A DNA stretch of 64,000 nucleotides from Pseudomonas sp. Q1-7 (GCF_028010285.1 NZ_CP116304.1:4480501-4544500); one strand, 5' to 3'; counted from the first letter of the stretch, positions 17,475 through 27,995 are shown. Notes: generated by a model not told the origin, from the sequence alone. Numbers and translations are program-made.

Positions 17475-18305
17475 CTAGCAGCCAAGGCCGAGTTTTTCCT
17501 GTTTCTTGGCTTCGCCCCAGAGGGCATCCAGTTCTTCCAGGGTGCAATCTTCAATGGGACGCCCGGCATCGCGCAATGCCTCTTCGATAAAACGGAAGCG
17601 CCGCTCGAACTTGCCATTGGCGCCGCGCAGGGCGGTTTCCGGATCGATCTTGAGGTGCCGGGCCAGGTTGACCACCACGAACAGCAGGTCGCCCACTTCG
17701 TCGGCGATCGCCTGGGGATCGTTCTCGCTCATGGCCTCCAGCACCTCGTCCAGTTCCTCGCGCAGCTTGTCAATCACCGGCAGCGCCTCGGGCCAGTCGA
17801 AGCCGACCTGGGCGGCGCGCTTCTGCAGCTTGGCGGCACGGGACAGCGCCGGCAATGCGCCGGGCACGTCGTCCAGCAAGGAGAGCTGCTCGGGCGCGGC
17901 GGCCTTCTCGGCGCGCTCTTCGGCCTTGATTTCCTCCCAGCGCTGCTTGATCGCGGCCTCTTCCAGGCGCGCCATGTCCGGTGCGCCATAGAGATCGCCG
18001 TCGGGGAACACGTGGGGATGGCGACGCACCAGCTTGCGGGTGATGGCATCCACCACGCCGGCGAAGTCGAAGCGCCCCTCCTCCCTGGCCAACTGGCTGT
18101 AATAGACCACTTGGAACAGCAGGTCGCCGAGCTCGCCCGGCAGGTGCTCGAAGTCGCCCCGCTCGATGGCGTCGGCCACTTCGTAGGCTTCCTCGATGGT
18201 GTGGGGAACGATGCTCGCGTAGTCCTGCTTCAGGTCCCAGGGGCAGCCGTACTGCGGATCGCGCAGCCGGGCCATGAGGTGCAGCAGGTCATTGAGTTGG
18301 TACAT
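17475..18305 (-). CDS. mazG: Nucleoside triphosphate pyrophosphohydrolase MazG
   Basis: 276 residues with two MazG domains. N-terminal domain: CPWDLKQDYASIVPHTIEEAYEVADA with the metal-binding EExxE-type acidic helix and GDLLFQVVYY; C-terminal domain: LDEVLEAM, DEVGDLLFVVVNLARHL. Cleaves NTPs to NMP and pyrophosphate, removing damaged nucleotides, and in E. coli influences ppGpp level during starvation. It lies directly downstream of relA on the same strand, separated by the inverted repeat at 18329-18394, a gene pair that fits that link. Confidence 0.94.
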   Translation of the reverse strand: MYQLNDLLHLMARLRDPQYGCPWDLKQDYASIVPHTIEEAYEVADAIERGDFEHLPGELGDLLFQVVYYSQLAREEGRFDFAGVVDAITRKLVRRHPHVFPDGDLYGAPDMARLEEAAIKQRWEEIKAEERAEKAAAPEQLSLLDDVPGALPALSRAAKLQKRAAQVGFDWPEALPVIDKLREELDEVLEAMSENDPQAIADEVGDLLFVVVNLARHLKIDPETALRGANGKFERRFRFIEEALRDAGRPIEDCTLEELDALWGEAKKQEKLGLGC

Positions 18306-18328
18306 GACGAAATCCTGCGAAAGTCTTC

Positions 18329-18394
18329 CGTAGGTTGGCGCAGAGCGCAGCGAAGCCCAATGTCGGGCCTCGCGGGCTCGGCGCCCACCTACGC
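18329..18394. repeat. Imperfect inverted repeat between relA and mazG
   Basis: About 65 bp with outer arms CGTAGGTTGGCGC and GCGCCCACCTACG and a GC-rich middle. This is the common Pseudomonas 'GTAGGxTGGxxC' intergenic repeat type. The right arm overlaps the last codons and TAG stop of relA. It could fold as a hairpin in the relA-mazG transcript. Confidence 0.6.
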
Positions 18395-20635
18395 GGCCCG
18401 ATTACGGCGCGCTTCGATGATGTTGGGCAATTGCGAAATTCTCGCCAGCAGCCGGCCCAGCGCATCCAGCCCGGGAATCTCGATGGTCAGCATCATTGCG
18501 GCGGTGTTGTCTTCTTTGTTGGAGCGGGTGTTGACCGCCAACACGTTGATGCGCTCGTTGAGCAGCACCTGGGAGACGTCGCGCAGCAGGCCGGAGCGGT
18601 CGTAGGCGCGGATGATGATGTCCACCGGGTAGGTCTGCACCGGCACCGGGCCCCAGCTCACCTGGATCATCCGCTCGGGTTCGCGGCCAGCCAGCTGCAG
18701 CGCCGAGGGGCAATCCTGGCGGTGAATGCTGACGCCACGACCGAGGGTGATGTAACCCACGATCGGGTCGCCCGGCAGCGGCTGGCAGCAGCCGGCCATC
18801 TGCGTGAGCAGGTTGCCCACACCCTCGATCTGCACGTCGCCGCGCTTGCCCGGCTTGTAGGTGGAGGCTTTGCGCGGGATCAGCTCCAACTGCTCGCTCT
18901 GGCCGCGTTCGGGCTCCACCAGCGCCTGGGCAGCGTTGACCACATGGGCCAGGCGCAGGTCGCCGGCCCCCAGGGCCGCGTGCATGTCTTCGGCCGTGCG
19001 CAGGTTGCATTTCTCGGCCAGCTTCTCGAAGTCCACCGGCGGCAGCGCCAGGCGCGACAGCTCGCGCTCGAGCATGGCCTTGCCGGCGGCGACGTTCTGG
19101 TCGCGGGCCTGCAACTTGAACCAGTGGACGATCTTGGCCCGTGCCCGGGAGGTGGTGATGTAGCCCAGATTGGGGTTGAGCCAGTCACGACTGGGCGCGC
19201 CCTGCTTGCCGGTGATGATCTCGACCTGCTCGCCGGTCTGCAGGCCGTAGTTCAGCGGCACGATGCGCCCATTGACCTTGGCGCCCCGGCAGTTGTGGCC
19301 GATCTCGGTGTGCACGCGGTAAGCGAAGTCCAGCGGCGTGGCACCCTTGGGCAGGTCGATGGCGTGACCATCGGGGGTGAAGACGTAGACCCGGTCGGGC
19401 TCGATATCCACTCGCAGTTGCTCGGCCAGGCCGCCGATATCGCCGAGTTCCTCGTGCCATTCGAGCACCTGGCGCAGCCAGGCGATCTTCTCTTCGTAGT
19501 GGTCGGAGCTCGACTTGACGTCCGTGCCCTTGTAGCGCCAGTGGGCGCAGACCCCGAGTTCGGCTTCCTCGTGCATGGCGTGGGTGCGAATCTGCACCTC
19601 CAGTACCTTGCCGTCCGGGCCGATCACCGCGGTGTGCAGGGAGCGGTAGCCGTTTTCCTTGGGGTTGGCGATGTAGTCGTCGAATTCCTTGGGGATGTGC
19701 CGCCAGAGCGTGTGCACGATGCCGAGGGCGGTGTAGCAGTCACGCACCTCCGGCACCAGCACGCGGACGGCGCGCACGTCATAGATCTGGCTGAACTGCA
19801 GGCCCTTGCGCTGCATCTTCCGCCAGATCGAGTAGATGTGCTTGGCGCGACCGCTGATGTCGGCCTTGATGCCGGTGGCGGCCAGTTCCTCGCGCAGTTG
19901 CTTCATCACGTCGGCGATGTACTGCTCGCGGTCGAGGCGACGCTCATGCAGCAGCTTGGCGATCTGCTTGTACTGATCCGGCTCCAGGTAGCGGAAGGAC
20001 AGATCCTCCAGCTCCCACTTGATATGGCCGATGCCCAGGCGGTGGGCCAGCGGCGCGTAGATGTCGAACACCTCGCGGGCGACGCGGTGGCGCTTTTCCT
20101 CGTCGGCGTTCTTCACTTCGCGGATGGCGCAGGTACGTTCGGCCAGCTTGATCAGCGCCACGCGCACGTCATCGACCATGGCCACCAGCATCTTGCGCAG
20201 GTTCTCCACCTGCGCCTGGGCGCCCAGGACCATCGACTGACGTGGATTGAGGCTGGCGCTGATGGCGGCCATGCGCAGCACGCCTTCGATCAGCTTGGCC
20301 ACCACCGGGCCGAAGCGCTGTTGCACGGCCTGCAACTGGATCTTGCCTTCGCGCACGCCGCGGTAGATCACGGCGGCCACCAGGGACTCCTGATCCAGCT
20401 TCAGGTCGGCGAGTATCTCGGCGATCTCCAGACCGGTCTGGAAACTGGAGTTACCTTCCGCCCAGCTGTTCTGTGCGGCGATGGCCTGCTGCTCGGCGTC
20501 GCGGGCGAACTCGCACGCGTCCATGAGTACCGCGCGGTCAAGCACCGGGTCGAGGCTGATGACATGGTCCAGCCATGCCTCGAGGTTGATGCTGCCGTCC
20601 GTATTGACCGGCTGTTGCGCTCTCACCTGTACCAT
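18389..20635 (-). CDS. relA: GTP pyrophosphokinase RelA
   Basis: 748 residues. Ribosome-associated ppGpp synthetase of the stringent response. Order: degenerate HD hydrolase domain (no HD pair in FARDAEQQAIAAQNSW), synthetase domain with the RelA-type EXDD motif (KEFDDYIANPKENGYRSLHT) and EVQIRTHAMHEEAELG, TGS domain (VYVFTPDGHAIDLPKGA), zinc-finger/ribosome-contact region with CCQPLPGDPIVGYI, and C-terminal ACT domain. The EXDD motif and lost HD residues indicate a monofunctional synthetase. Neighbours mazG and rlmD match other gamma-proteobacteria. Confidence 0.97.
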   Translation of the reverse strand: MVQVRAQQPVNTDGSINLEAWLDHVISLDPVLDRAVLMDACEFARDAEQQAIAAQNSWAEGNSSFQTGLEIAEILADLKLDQESLVAAVIYRGVREGKIQLQAVQQRFGPVVAKLIEGVLRMAAISASLNPRQSMVLGAQAQVENLRKMLVAMVDDVRVALIKLAERTCAIREVKNADEEKRHRVAREVFDIYAPLAHRLGIGHIKWELEDLSFRYLEPDQYKQIAKLLHERRLDREQYIADVMKQLREELAATGIKADISGRAKHIYSIWRKMQRKGLQFSQIYDVRAVRVLVPEVRDCYTALGIVHTLWRHIPKEFDDYIANPKENGYRSLHTAVIGPDGKVLEVQIRTHAMHEEAELGVCAHWRYKGTDVKSSSDHYEEKIAWLRQVLEWHEELGDIGGLAEQLRVDIEPDRVYVFTPDGHAIDLPKGATPLDFAYRVHTEIGHNCRGAKVNGRIVPLNYGLQTGEQVEIITGKQGAPSRDWLNPNLGYITTSRARAKIVHWFKLQARDQNVAAGKAMLERELSRLALPPVDFEKLAEKCNLRTAEDMHAALGAGDLRLAHVVNAAQALVEPERGQSEQLELIPRKASTYKPGKRGDVQIEGVGNLLTQMAGCCQPLPGDPIVGYITLGRGVSIHRQDCPSALQLAGREPERMIQVSWGPVPVQTYPVDIIIRAYDRSGLLRDVSQVLLNERINVLAVNTRSNKEDNTAAMMLTIEIPGLDALGRLLARISQLPNIIEARRNRAA

Positions 20636-20718
20636 CTTGCCTACCTTCCCTACGACGTGAACCCCTCACGTCGAATTGTCGCCAGCCTCTGTCGTGCCGG
20701 TCGGATTACGCGGGCTTC

Positions 20719-22071
20719 CTAGCCCACCTCGAATAACGCCATGGCCTCGACATGGGCCGTCTGAGGAAACATGTCGAGAATCCCGGCCTTCTTCAGCTGG
20801 TATCCCTGCCGGACCAGTTCGGCGCTGTCACGCGCCAGGGTCGCCGGGTTGCAGGATACATAGACCACTCTTCGCGCACCGGTGGCGGCGATCTGCCGAA
20901 CGGCTTCGAAGGCGCCGTCACGCGGCGGATCGAGCAGCACGGCATCGAACCCCTGCCGGGCCCAGGGCGCGTCGGCCAGCGGGTTCGACAGGTCGGCCTG
21001 GAAGAAGTGCAGATTCTCCAGACCGTTGGCGGCGGCATTGCCGCGCGCCCGCTCCACCATGGACTCGACGCCTTCAACCGCCGCCACTTCGCGCACCTGG
21101 CGCGCCAGCGGCAGGGCGAAATTGCCGAGCCCGCAAAACAGATCCAGCACCCGGTCGCCCGGCTGCGGGTTCATCCAGTCTAGCGCCTGGGCCACCATCG
21201 CCTCGTTGACCGCCGCATTCACCTGGACGAAATCGCCGGGCCGGTATTCCAGGGTCAGGTTCCAGCGTTCCAGGCGATAGCCCAGGCGCGCGTCGGCCTG
21301 ATCCGGATGGGGCTCGCCGTCGCCATGCAGCCAGAGTTGCGCCTGGTGCGCCGCGCAGAACTCACGCAAGCGTTGCAGGTCGCTGTCGCCCAGCGGCTGG
21401 GTATGACGCAGCAGAACGGCCGAAGCCGTGCCATGGAAAAGCTCCACATGCCCCAATGCCTGTTGCTTATCCAGGCTGCGCAACAAATCGGGCAAGGCGC
21501 GCATCAGCGGCTGCAAAGGTTGTACCAGTACCTGGCACTCGGCGATCCCGACGATCACCTGGCTGGAAGCCGCGCGGAATCCGACTTCCAGACGACGGAC
21601 CTTCGCGTCCCAGCGCACGGCGATGCGCGCACGGCGCCGGTAACCGAATTCGGTCCCCACAAGTGGGGCCGCCCACTCATCCGGTTGCAGGTCGGCGAAA
21701 CGCGCCAGTTGCTCGGCCAGGGTGCGCTGTTTGAGGGCGAGCTGCTCGGCGTGGGGCAAGTGCTGCAGCGTACAGCCGCCGCACTGGCCGGCGTGGGGGC
21801 ATGGCGGCTCCAGGCGCAACGGACTGGCGTTCAGCACACGTTCGGTACGGGCTTCCACCACCTGGCTGCGGGCGGCAAGCACACGGGCTTCCACCTCTTC
21901 CTCGGGCAGGGCGCCAGCGACGAACCAGGTGCGCCCGTCGTGGAAGGCGATGCCGCGCCCGTCATGGGCCAGCCGCTCGATGGCGAGCCGCTGCTTCTTG
22001 CCCACCGGGACCTGCGGGGTCCGCGCCCCACCGCTGGGCTGGAAGCGCAGGCCGGAGTTACGCCGGGACAT
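20719..22071 (-). CDS. rlmD: 23S rRNA (uracil-1939-C5)-methyltransferase RlmD
   Basis: 450 residues. SAM-dependent RNA m5U methyltransferase with N-terminal TRAM domain ([20 protein letters not shown]), [4Fe-4S] cysteine cluster ([13 protein letters not shown] plus a later Cys), SAM site [16 protein letters not shown], and the catalytic cysteine in [12 protein letters not shown] near the C-terminus. The ATG at 22071 ([15 protein letters not shown]) is chosen; 14 further upstream codons exist but overlap cysM more. It overlaps the end of cysM by 14 nt, so the two are cotranscribed. Confidence 0.95.
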   Translation of the reverse strand: MSRRNSGLRFQPSGGARTPQVPVGKKQRLAIERLAHDGRGIAFHDGRTWFVAGALPEEEVEARVLAARSQVVEARTERVLNASPLRLEPPCPHAGQCGGCTLQHLPHAEQLALKQRTLAEQLARFADLQPDEWAAPLVGTEFGYRRRARIAVRWDAKVRRLEVGFRAASSQVIVGIAECQVLVQPLQPLMRALPDLLRSLDKQQALGHVELFHGTASAVLLRHTQPLGDSDLQRLREFCAAHQAQLWLHGDGEPHPDQADARLGYRLERWNLTLEYRPGDFVQVNAAVNEAMVAQALDWMNPQPGDRVLDLFCGLGNFALPLARQVREVAAVEGVESMVERARGNAAANGLENLHFFQADLSNPLADAPWARQGFDAVLLDPPRDGAFEAVRQIAATGARRVVYVSCNPATLARDSAELVRQGYQLKKAGILDMFPQTAHVEAMALFEVG

Positions 22072-22969
22072 TGGGGTCTTCGTAAATACCGGTAGAGAGG
22101 TATCGATCGCCACGGTCGCAGATGATCGCCACCATCACCGCGTTCTCCACCTCGCGGGACAGACGCAGCATGGCCGCCACCGCGCCACCGGAGGACACGC
22201 CGCAGAAGATGCCTTCCTCGCGGGCCAGACGGCGCATGGTGTCTTCCGCTTCGCTCTGGGCCATGTCGACCACGCGATCGACACGCTCGGCCTGGTAGAT
22301 CTTCGGCAGGTATTCCTGCGGCCAGCGGCGGATACCGGGAATGGCCGAACCTTCCTGGGGTTGCAGGCCGACGATCTGGATATCCGGGTTCTGCTCCTTG
22401 AGAAAGCGCGACACGCCCATGATGGTGCCGGTGGTGCCCATGGAACTGATGAAGTGGGTGATGCTGCCCTGGGTCTGCTGCCAGATCTCGGGGCCGGTGC
22501 CGACGTAATGGGCTTCCGGGTTGTCGCCGTTGGCGAACTGGTCCAGCACCTTGCCGCGACCACCGCGCTGCAGACTTTCGGCCAGGTCGCGAGCGCCTTC
22601 CATGCCTTCCTCGCGGCTCACCAGAATCAGCTCGGCGCCGTAGGCGGTCATGGCGGCCTTGCGTTCGGCGCTCATGTTGTCGGGCATGATCAGCATCATC
22701 TTGTAGCCCTTGATGGCGGCGGCCATGGCCAGGGCGATGCCGGTGTTGCCGGAGGTGGCCTCGATCAGGGTGTCACCGGGCTTGATGTCACCGCGCAGTT
22801 CGGCGCGGGTGATCATCGACAGGGCCGGGCGATCCTTGACCGAGCCGGCGGGGTTGTTGCCTTCGAGCTTGACCAGGAGGGTGTTGCTGGTGTCGCCGGC
22901 CAGGCGCTGCAAACGCACCAGCGGGGTATGGCCGATGCAATCGGCGATTGTGGGGTACTGCGGGCTCAT
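22058..22969 (-). CDS. cysM: Cysteine synthase B
   Basis: 303 residues, PLP-dependent O-acetylserine sulfhydrylase. The PLP lysine is in [13 protein letters not shown]; phosphate-binding glycine loop is [15 protein letters not shown]; the substrate loop is [16 protein letters not shown]. The ending matches CysM rather than CysK in the short C-terminus ([15 protein letters not shown]). The ATG at 22969 is the family N-terminus ([20 protein letters not shown]). It is divergent from gacS. Confidence 0.95.
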   Translation of the reverse strand: MSPQYPTIADCIGHTPLVRLQRLAGDTSNTLLVKLEGNNPAGSVKDRPALSMITRAELRGDIKPGDTLIEATSGNTGIALAMAAAIKGYKMMLIMPDNMSAERKAAMTAYGAELILVSREEGMEGARDLAESLQRGGRGKVLDQFANGDNPEAHYVGTGPEIWQQTQGSITHFISSMGTTGTIMGVSRFLKEQNPDIQIVGLQPQEGSAIPGIRRWPQEYLPKIYQAERVDRVVDMAQSEAEDTMRRLAREEGIFCGVSSGGAVAAMLRLSREVENAVMVAIICDRGDRYLSTGIYEDPNVPA

Positions 22970-23206
22970 GGCGGGGTTCGCAATCCGGACGCAAGGGGTG
23001 CATATGATAGCGGCAAACCGGCCGGCGCCATATCGCACAAGCGTTTCGGCTTATGGCGTGCGGCTATAAGGATGTGTCGGAAACGCCCCGCCGGGATCGA
23101 CGCCGGATGCCAGGTCGAAGACGGGACGCCGGACCGGTCGAATCTGTCGGGAGATTCCCATCCGCTGAGTCGCTACACTGCGCGAAAAGCCACGGGGAGA
23201 ACGGGC

Positions 23207-25966
23207 GTGTACAAGGATCTGGGTATCAAGGGCCGCGTGCTCATGCTGACGCTGCTGCCCACCAGCCTGCTGGCATTGGTACTGGGCGGCTATTTCACCT
23301 GGGTACAGCAGGCCGATATGCAGACCCAGATGCTGCAACGCGGCCAGATGATCGCCGAACACCTGGCGCCGCTGGCCGCCCCTGCCCTGATTCGTGGCGA
23401 TGCGGTGCTGCTGGAGCGCATCGCCGACCACGCCCTGGACCAGGCGGACGTACGCTCGGTGAGTTTCATCGGCGCCGACCACAAGCGCCTCGCCCATGCC
23501 GGGCCGCGCATGCTCAACGAAAGCCCCGAAGGCGGCGATAACCTCGCTCTGAAGAGCAATACCGACGCCACGCGCTTCCTGCAGCCGGTGTTCGAACGCC
23601 ATCGGGAGCTGTCCGGCGACCAAACGCCGCTGCCCAACGACAACCTGCTGGGCTGGGTGGAACTGGAAATGTCCCACCAGGGCACCCTGCTACGCGGCTA
23701 CCGCAGCCTGCTCGCCAGCCTGCTGCTGATCACCACCGGCCTGGGCGTCACCGCCCTGCTGGCCCTGCGCATGAGCCGCGCCATCAACGACCCGCTGCGG
23801 CGCATCAAGCAGGGGGTGGCGCTGCTCAAGGAAGGCCGCCTGGAAACCCGTCTGCCGCCGCTGGGCAGTCATGAACTGGACGAACTGGCCTCGGGCATCA
23901 ACCGCATGGCCGAGGCGCTGCAGACCGCCCAGGAAGAGCTGCAGCACAATATCGACCAGGCCACCGAGGACGTGCGCCAGAACCTCGAGACCATCGAGAT
24001 CCAGAACATCGAGCTGGACCTGGCGCGCAAGGAGGCTCTGGAGGCCAGCCGCATCAAGTCCGAGTTCCTCGCTAACATGAGCCACGAGATTCGCACCCCG
24101 CTCAACGGCATCCTCGGCTTCACCAACCTGCTGAAGAAGAGCGACCTCACCGCGCGCCAGCAGGACTACTTGGCAACCATCGAGAAATCCGCCGACAACC
24201 TGCTGGGCATCATCAACGAGGTGCTCGACTTCTCGAAGATCGAAGCCGGCAAGCTGGTGCTGGAGAACCTCCCTTTCAACCTCCGCGACCTGATCCAGGA
24301 CACCCTCACCATCCTCGCCCCGGCCGCCCACGAGAAGCGCCTGGAGCTGGTCAGCCTGATCTACCGCGACACCCCGCTGCAGCTGATGGGCGACCCGATG
24401 CGCCTCAAGCAGGTGCTGACCAACCTGGTGAGCAATGCCATCAAGTTCACCCGCGAAGGCACCATCGCCGTGCGCGCCATGCTCGAAGACGACAGCGACG
24501 ACGAGCTGGCGCAGCTGCGCATCAGCGTGCAGGACACCGGCATCGGCCTGACCGACGCGGACCTTCGCGCGCTGTTCCAGGCCTTCACCCAGGCCGACAA
24601 CTCCCTCTCCCGCCAGACCGGCGGCACCGGGCTCGGCCTGGTGATCTCCAAACGCCTGATCGAACAGATGGGCGGCGACATCGGCGTCAGCAGCACGCCC
24701 GGCGTGGGCTCGGAATTCTGGATCACCCTCAGCCTGCCCAAATCCCTGGACGAGATTGAAGATGGCGTCCCGCCCCTCCTGAACGGGCGCCACGTGGCCG
24801 TGCTCGAACCCCAGGAGCTCACCCGCCAGGCCCTGCACCATCAACTGGAAGACTGCGGCCTGAAGGTGCTTGATTTCCTCAGCATCGCCGCCCTGGTGGA
24901 CGACGTCGCCGCGCGCCGCCTGAGCGACCGCCCCATCGGCCTGGCGGTGATCGGCGCGGACGTCCAGTCGCTCTCGCCAGAGCAGCTCAGCCAGCGGGTC
25001 TGGGACCTGGAGCAACTCGGCTGCAAAAGCCTGGTGCTCTGTTCCACCACCGAACAGGCGCTCTACCACCGCGCCCTGCCCGAGGGCCACAGCCAGTTGC
25101 AGGCCAAGCCGGCCTGTACCCTCAAGCTGCAGCAGGCCCTCAACGGCCTGGTCAACCCGCGTCCGCCGCGCCTCGAACTGCCGCCGCCGAGCAACAGCCG
25201 CGCGCCCCGCCTGCTGTGCGTCGACGACAATCCGGCCAACCTGCTGCTGGTGCAGACCCTGCTGAGCGACATGGGCGCGGAGGTGCGCGCCGTCGACAGC
25301 GGGTTAGACGCCATCGCAGCGGTGCAGCGCGAACGCTTCGACCTGGTGCTGATGGACGTGCAGATGCCCGGGATGGACGGCCCCCGGGCCACCGAGGCGA
25401 TCCGCCGCTGGGAAAGCGAGCAGCGCATCGACCCGGTGCCCATCGTCGCCCTCACCGCCCACGCCCTGGCCAACGAGAAGCGCGCCCTGCTCCAGGGCGG
25501 CATGGACGACTACCTGACCAAGCCCATCGGCGAGCGCCAACTGACCCAGGTGGTGCTCAAATGGACCGGGCTCAGCCTCGGTGGCCAGCCAATCCCGCGC
25601 CAGGCCAGCGGCCGCGAAGGCCTGGACGACAACGGCCTGGAGGTGCTGGACCCGGAAGAAGGCCTGCGCCTGGCGGCCGGCAAGGCCGACCTCGCCGCCG
25701 ACATGCTGTCCATGCTGCTGGCGTCGCTGGATGCCGACCGCGAAGCCATTCGGCAGGCCGCCCGTAGCGGCGATCGCACCAGCCTGCTGGAGCGTCTCCA
25801 CCGCCTTCACGGCGCCACCCGATACTGCGGTGTCCCGCAGTTGCGCGCCGCCTGCCAGCGCAGCGAAACCCTGCTCAAGCAGAACGATCCGGATGCCCAG
25901 CAGGCGCTGGACGAGCTGGATGCGGCCATCGCACGCCTGGCCGACACGGCACGGACGGAGGCCTGA
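23207..25966 (+). CDS. gacS: Hybrid sensor kinase GacS
   Basis: 919 residues with GTG start at 23207 after GGGGAG. Global sensor kinase that phosphorylates GacA, which switches on rsmY/rsmZ. Order: transmembrane helix (residues 10-30), periplasmic segment, second helix (about 165-185), HAMP, HisKA with His293 in [16 protein letters not shown], HATPase (ATP lid [21 protein letters not shown]), receiver domain with Asp717 in [13 protein letters not shown], and C-terminal Hpt domain with His868 in [13 protein letters not shown]. The full phosphorelay is intact. Its target rsmZ is encoded at 54.1-54.2 kb in this window; gacA is not here. Confidence 0.96.
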   Translation: MYKDLGIKGRVLMLTLLPTSLLALVLGGYFTWVQQADMQTQMLQRGQMIAEHLAPLAAPALIRGDAVLLERIADHALDQADVRSVSFIGADHKRLAHAGPRMLNESPEGGDNLALKSNTDATRFLQPVFERHRELSGDQTPLPNDNLLGWVELEMSHQGTLLRGYRSLLASLLLITTGLGVTALLALRMSRAINDPLRRIKQGVALLKEGRLETRLPPLGSHELDELASGINRMAEALQTAQEELQHNIDQATEDVRQNLETIEIQNIELDLARKEALEASRIKSEFLANMSHEIRTPLNGILGFTNLLKKSDLTARQQDYLATIEKSADNLLGIINEVLDFSKIEAGKLVLENLPFNLRDLIQDTLTILAPAAHEKRLELVSLIYRDTPLQLMGDPMRLKQVLTNLVSNAIKFTREGTIAVRAMLEDDSDDELAQLRISVQDTGIGLTDADLRALFQAFTQADNSLSRQTGGTGLGLVISKRLIEQMGGDIGVSSTPGVGSEFWITLSLPKSLDEIEDGVPPLLNGRHVAVLEPQELTRQALHHQLEDCGLKVLDFLSIAALVDDVAARRLSDRPIGLAVIGADVQSLSPEQLSQRVWDLEQLGCKSLVLCSTTEQALYHRALPEGHSQLQAKPACTLKLQQALNGLVNPRPPRLELPPPSNSRAPRLLCVDDNPANLLLVQTLLSDMGAEVRAVDSGLDAIAAVQRERFDLVLMDVQMPGMDGPRATEAIRRWESEQRIDPVPIVALTAHALANEKRALLQGGMDDYLTKPIGERQLTQVVLKWTGLSLGGQPIPRQASGREGLDDNGLEVLDPEEGLRLAAGKADLAADMLSMLLASLDADREAIRQAARSGDRTSLLERLHRLHGATRYCGVPQLRAACQRSETLLKQNDPDAQQALDELDAAIARLADTARTEA

Positions 25967-26026
25967 CCCAGGGCAAGGTGCGCTGGCCAGACGCCAGCTA
26001 TGCTGCTGAACAACCAAGGAGAACCC

Positions 26027-27010
26027 ATGCGCACCATTCTGTTCAGCAGCCAGGCCCATGACCGCGAAAGCTTCCTCGGCGCCAGCCCGACCTTCGAACT
26101 GCATTTCCAGCAGGCCAGGCTGACGCTCGACACCACGGCCCTGGCCAACGGCTTCGACGTGGTCTGCGCCTTCATCAATGACGACCTCTCCGCCCCGGTG
26201 CTGGAGCGCCTGGCCAGCGGCGGAACACGCCTGATCGCATTGCGCTCGGCCGGCTACAACCACGTCGACCTGGCCGCCGCCAAGCGCCTCGGCCTGACCG
26301 TCGTGCGGGTGCCAGCCTACTCGCCCCATGCCGTGGCCGAACACGCGGTGGCGCTGATCCTGGCCCTCAACCGCCGGCTGCACCGTGCCTACAACCGCAC
26401 CCGCGAGGGCGACTTCACCCTCCATGGACTGACTGGCTTCGATCTGGTGGGCAAGACCGTGGGCGTGATCGGCACCGGCCAGATCGGCGCGGCCTTCGCC
26501 CGCATCATGGCGGGCTTCGGCTGCGGCCTGCTCGCCTTCGACCCGCAACGCAATGCCAGTGTCGAAGCACTCGGAGCGGTCTACGTCGAATTGCCGGAAC
26601 TGCTCGCGGACAGTGACATCATCAGCCTGCACTGCCCGCTCAACGACGCCACCCGGCACCTGGTCAACGCCCAGACCCTGGAGCAGATGAAGCCCGGCGC
26701 CATGCTGATCAACACCGGGCGTGGCGCCCTGGTGGATACCCCGGCCCTGATCGATACGCTGAAAGCCGGCCAACTCGGCTACCTTGGCCTGGATGTCTAC
26801 GAAGAAGAGGCCAACCTGTTCTTCGAGGACCGCTCCGACCTGCCTCTGCAGGACGACGTGCTGGCCCGGCTGCTGACCTTCCCCAACGTGATCGTCACCG
26901 CCCACCAGGCGTTCCTCACCCGCGAGGCCCTGGCCGCCATTGCCCGTACCACCCTCGACAATATCGCCGCGTGGGCCGCCGGGCGGCCGTGCCATCAGGT
27001 GGACACCTAG
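26027..27010 (+). CDS. ldhA: D-lactate dehydrogenase (fermentative, NAD-dependent)
   Basis: 327 residues of the D-2-hydroxyacid dehydrogenase family; reduces pyruvate to D-lactate with NADH. NAD fold GVIGTGQIGAAFARIMAG; catalytic Arg, Glu and His in INTGRGALVDTPALIDTL, GLDVYEEEANLFFED and TAHQAFLTREAL. The EEANLFFEDRSD segment is typical of LdhA. Start ATG follows AAGGAGAACCC. It is 60 nt after gacS, the same order as in P. aeruginosa as I recall. Confidence 0.94.
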   Translation: MRTILFSSQAHDRESFLGASPTFELHFQQARLTLDTTALANGFDVVCAFINDDLSAPVLERLASGGTRLIALRSAGYNHVDLAAAKRLGLTVVRVPAYSPHAVAEHAVALILALNRRLHRAYNRTREGDFTLHGLTGFDLVGKTVGVIGTGQIGAAFARIMAGFGCGLLAFDPQRNASVEALGAVYVELPELLADSDIISLHCPLNDATRHLVNAQTLEQMKPGAMLINTGRGALVDTPALIDTLKAGQLGYLGLDVYEEEANLFFEDRSDLPLQDDVLARLLTFPNVIVTAHQAFLTREALAAIARTTLDNIAAWAAGRPCHQVDT

Positions 27011-27045
27011 CCCGTGGTAGGATGCGCGCCTCAGTTGGAGGACCC

Positions 27046-27486
27046 ATGGCCGAACACGATTTTCGCTACAACCTGCTCAACCCCGCCCACACCCTGAACG
27101 AATGCCGTGCCCTCTCCCCGGGCCTCTACCAGGTCACGGGCACCGGCGGTTCGATCCAGGGTGGCGATACCCTGCTGGTCACCCTCAAGGGCAGCCGCGA
27201 CCTCAGCATGCGCCTGACCGTGGACAAGGTTCGCCACCTGATCAACCCGCCCGGCCAGTGGTTGGCAGTGGCCAAGGGGCCGGTCTTCAAGGAACTCTCG
27301 ATTCACAACTGGCAAGTGGACTGCGACGCCTGCGGCAAGCGCCTGGACTTCGAGTTCGCCGTGGATGGCAGCCTCGGCAAGCAGGCCCAGGCGCCTGCCG
27401 CGGAAACGCGCATCGCCGAGCTGGGGTGGCGCAGCCAGGCCGGTAAGCATTACTGCCCGAACTGCCGTCAGGAGGACGCCCCATGA
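27046..27486 (+). CDS. Conserved protein with two CxxC pairs (zinc-ribbon-like)
   Basis: 146 residues. No signal peptide. A beta-rich N-terminal part (GLYQVTGTGGSIQGGDTLLV) is followed by CDACGK at about residue 94 and CPNC at about 140, near the C-terminus. Four cysteines in two CxxC pairs suggest a structural zinc site, or possibly redox. The ATG is preceded by TTGGAGG. It overlaps the next gene by 4 nt (ATGA). Function unknown; conserved in pseudomonads next to ldhA. Confidence 0.78.
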   Translation: MAEHDFRYNLLNPAHTLNECRALSPGLYQVTGTGGSIQGGDTLLVTLKGSRDLSMRLTVDKVRHLINPPGQWLAVAKGPVFKELSIHNWQVDCDACGKRLDFEFAVDGSLGKQAQAPAAETRIAELGWRSQAGKHYCPNCRQEDAP

Positions 27487-27890
27487 TCAAGAACACCCTG
27501 CTGCTGGCCGCCCTGGCCGCGGCCCTCGCCGGTTGTGCCAGCGAGGGCCCGCGCGTCGAGACCGGCACCACCTACCAGGTGGAATGGATCGGCGAGCGCC
27601 CACTGATCGACCGCAGCCACTTGACCATCACCCTGGGCGACGATAACCGCGCCTACGGCAATGCGGGCTGCAACCACTGGTTCGCCCCCTACACCCTCGA
27701 AGGCGACAAACTCAGCTTCGGCGCCGCCGGCAGCACCCAGAAAATGTGCGCGCCGGCCCTGATGGAGCAGGAACGGCGCTTCCTCGACGCCCTGGGCAAG
27801 GTGCAGCGCTGGGACATTTCCCCCATCGACCAACTGCGTCTGTGGCCGGCCGAGGGCAAGCCGATCCGGCTGTGGCCGGTGGAAGGCTGA
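27483..27890 (+). CDS. META/HslJ-like lipoprotein
   Basis: 135 residues with signal peptide and lipobox (ALAGC, Cys about residue 18). The mature part has the META-domain pattern with GCNHWFAPYTLEGDKLSF and MCAPALMEQERRFLDAL. META/HslJ proteins are cell-envelope proteins linked to stress or antibiotic tolerance (HslJ, novobiocin) but without a defined activity. ATG overlaps the TGA of the preceding CxxC-protein gene. The gene ends just before a Pseudomonas inverted repeat. Confidence 0.82.
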   Translation: MIKNTLLLAALAAALAGCASEGPRVETGTTYQVEWIGERPLIDRSHLTITLGDDNRAYGNAGCNHWFAPYTLEGDKLSFGAAGSTQKMCAPALMEQERRFLDALGKVQRWDISPIDQLRLWPAEGKPIRLWPVEG

Positions 27891-27904
27891 GCCGACTCAT
27901 CCCT

Positions 27905-27979
27905 TGTAGGAGCGAATTTATTCGCGATACGGACCCACGGGCCGCTGCGCGACCCTTCGCGAATGAATTCGCTCCTACA
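27905..27979. repeat. Pseudomonas intergenic inverted repeat (TGTAGGAGCGAATT type)
   Basis: Arms TGTAGGAGCGAATT and AATTCGCTCCTACA with further pairing of ATTCGCGA-like segments inside. This palindromic REP-type repeat is very frequent between pseudomonad genes. It separates the convergent META lipoprotein and dinB genes and is likely a hairpin at both 3' ends. Confidence 0.8.
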
Positions 27980-27995
27980 TAAAAGCAGGCCTGCC

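Noticed and set aside
17450-17475. GTTGAAAAACTA stretch at the mazG stop as an IS remnant
   Set aside because: Similar strings occur near Pseudomonas repeats, but there is no paired end or duplication here.
18335-20722. A 795-codon open frame on the plus strand opposite relA
   Set aside because: Antisense shadow of relA in high-GC DNA; rich in His, Gln and Arg with no domain.
23690-25090. 466-codon frame opposite gacS
   Set aside because: Antisense shadow of a GC-rich gene.
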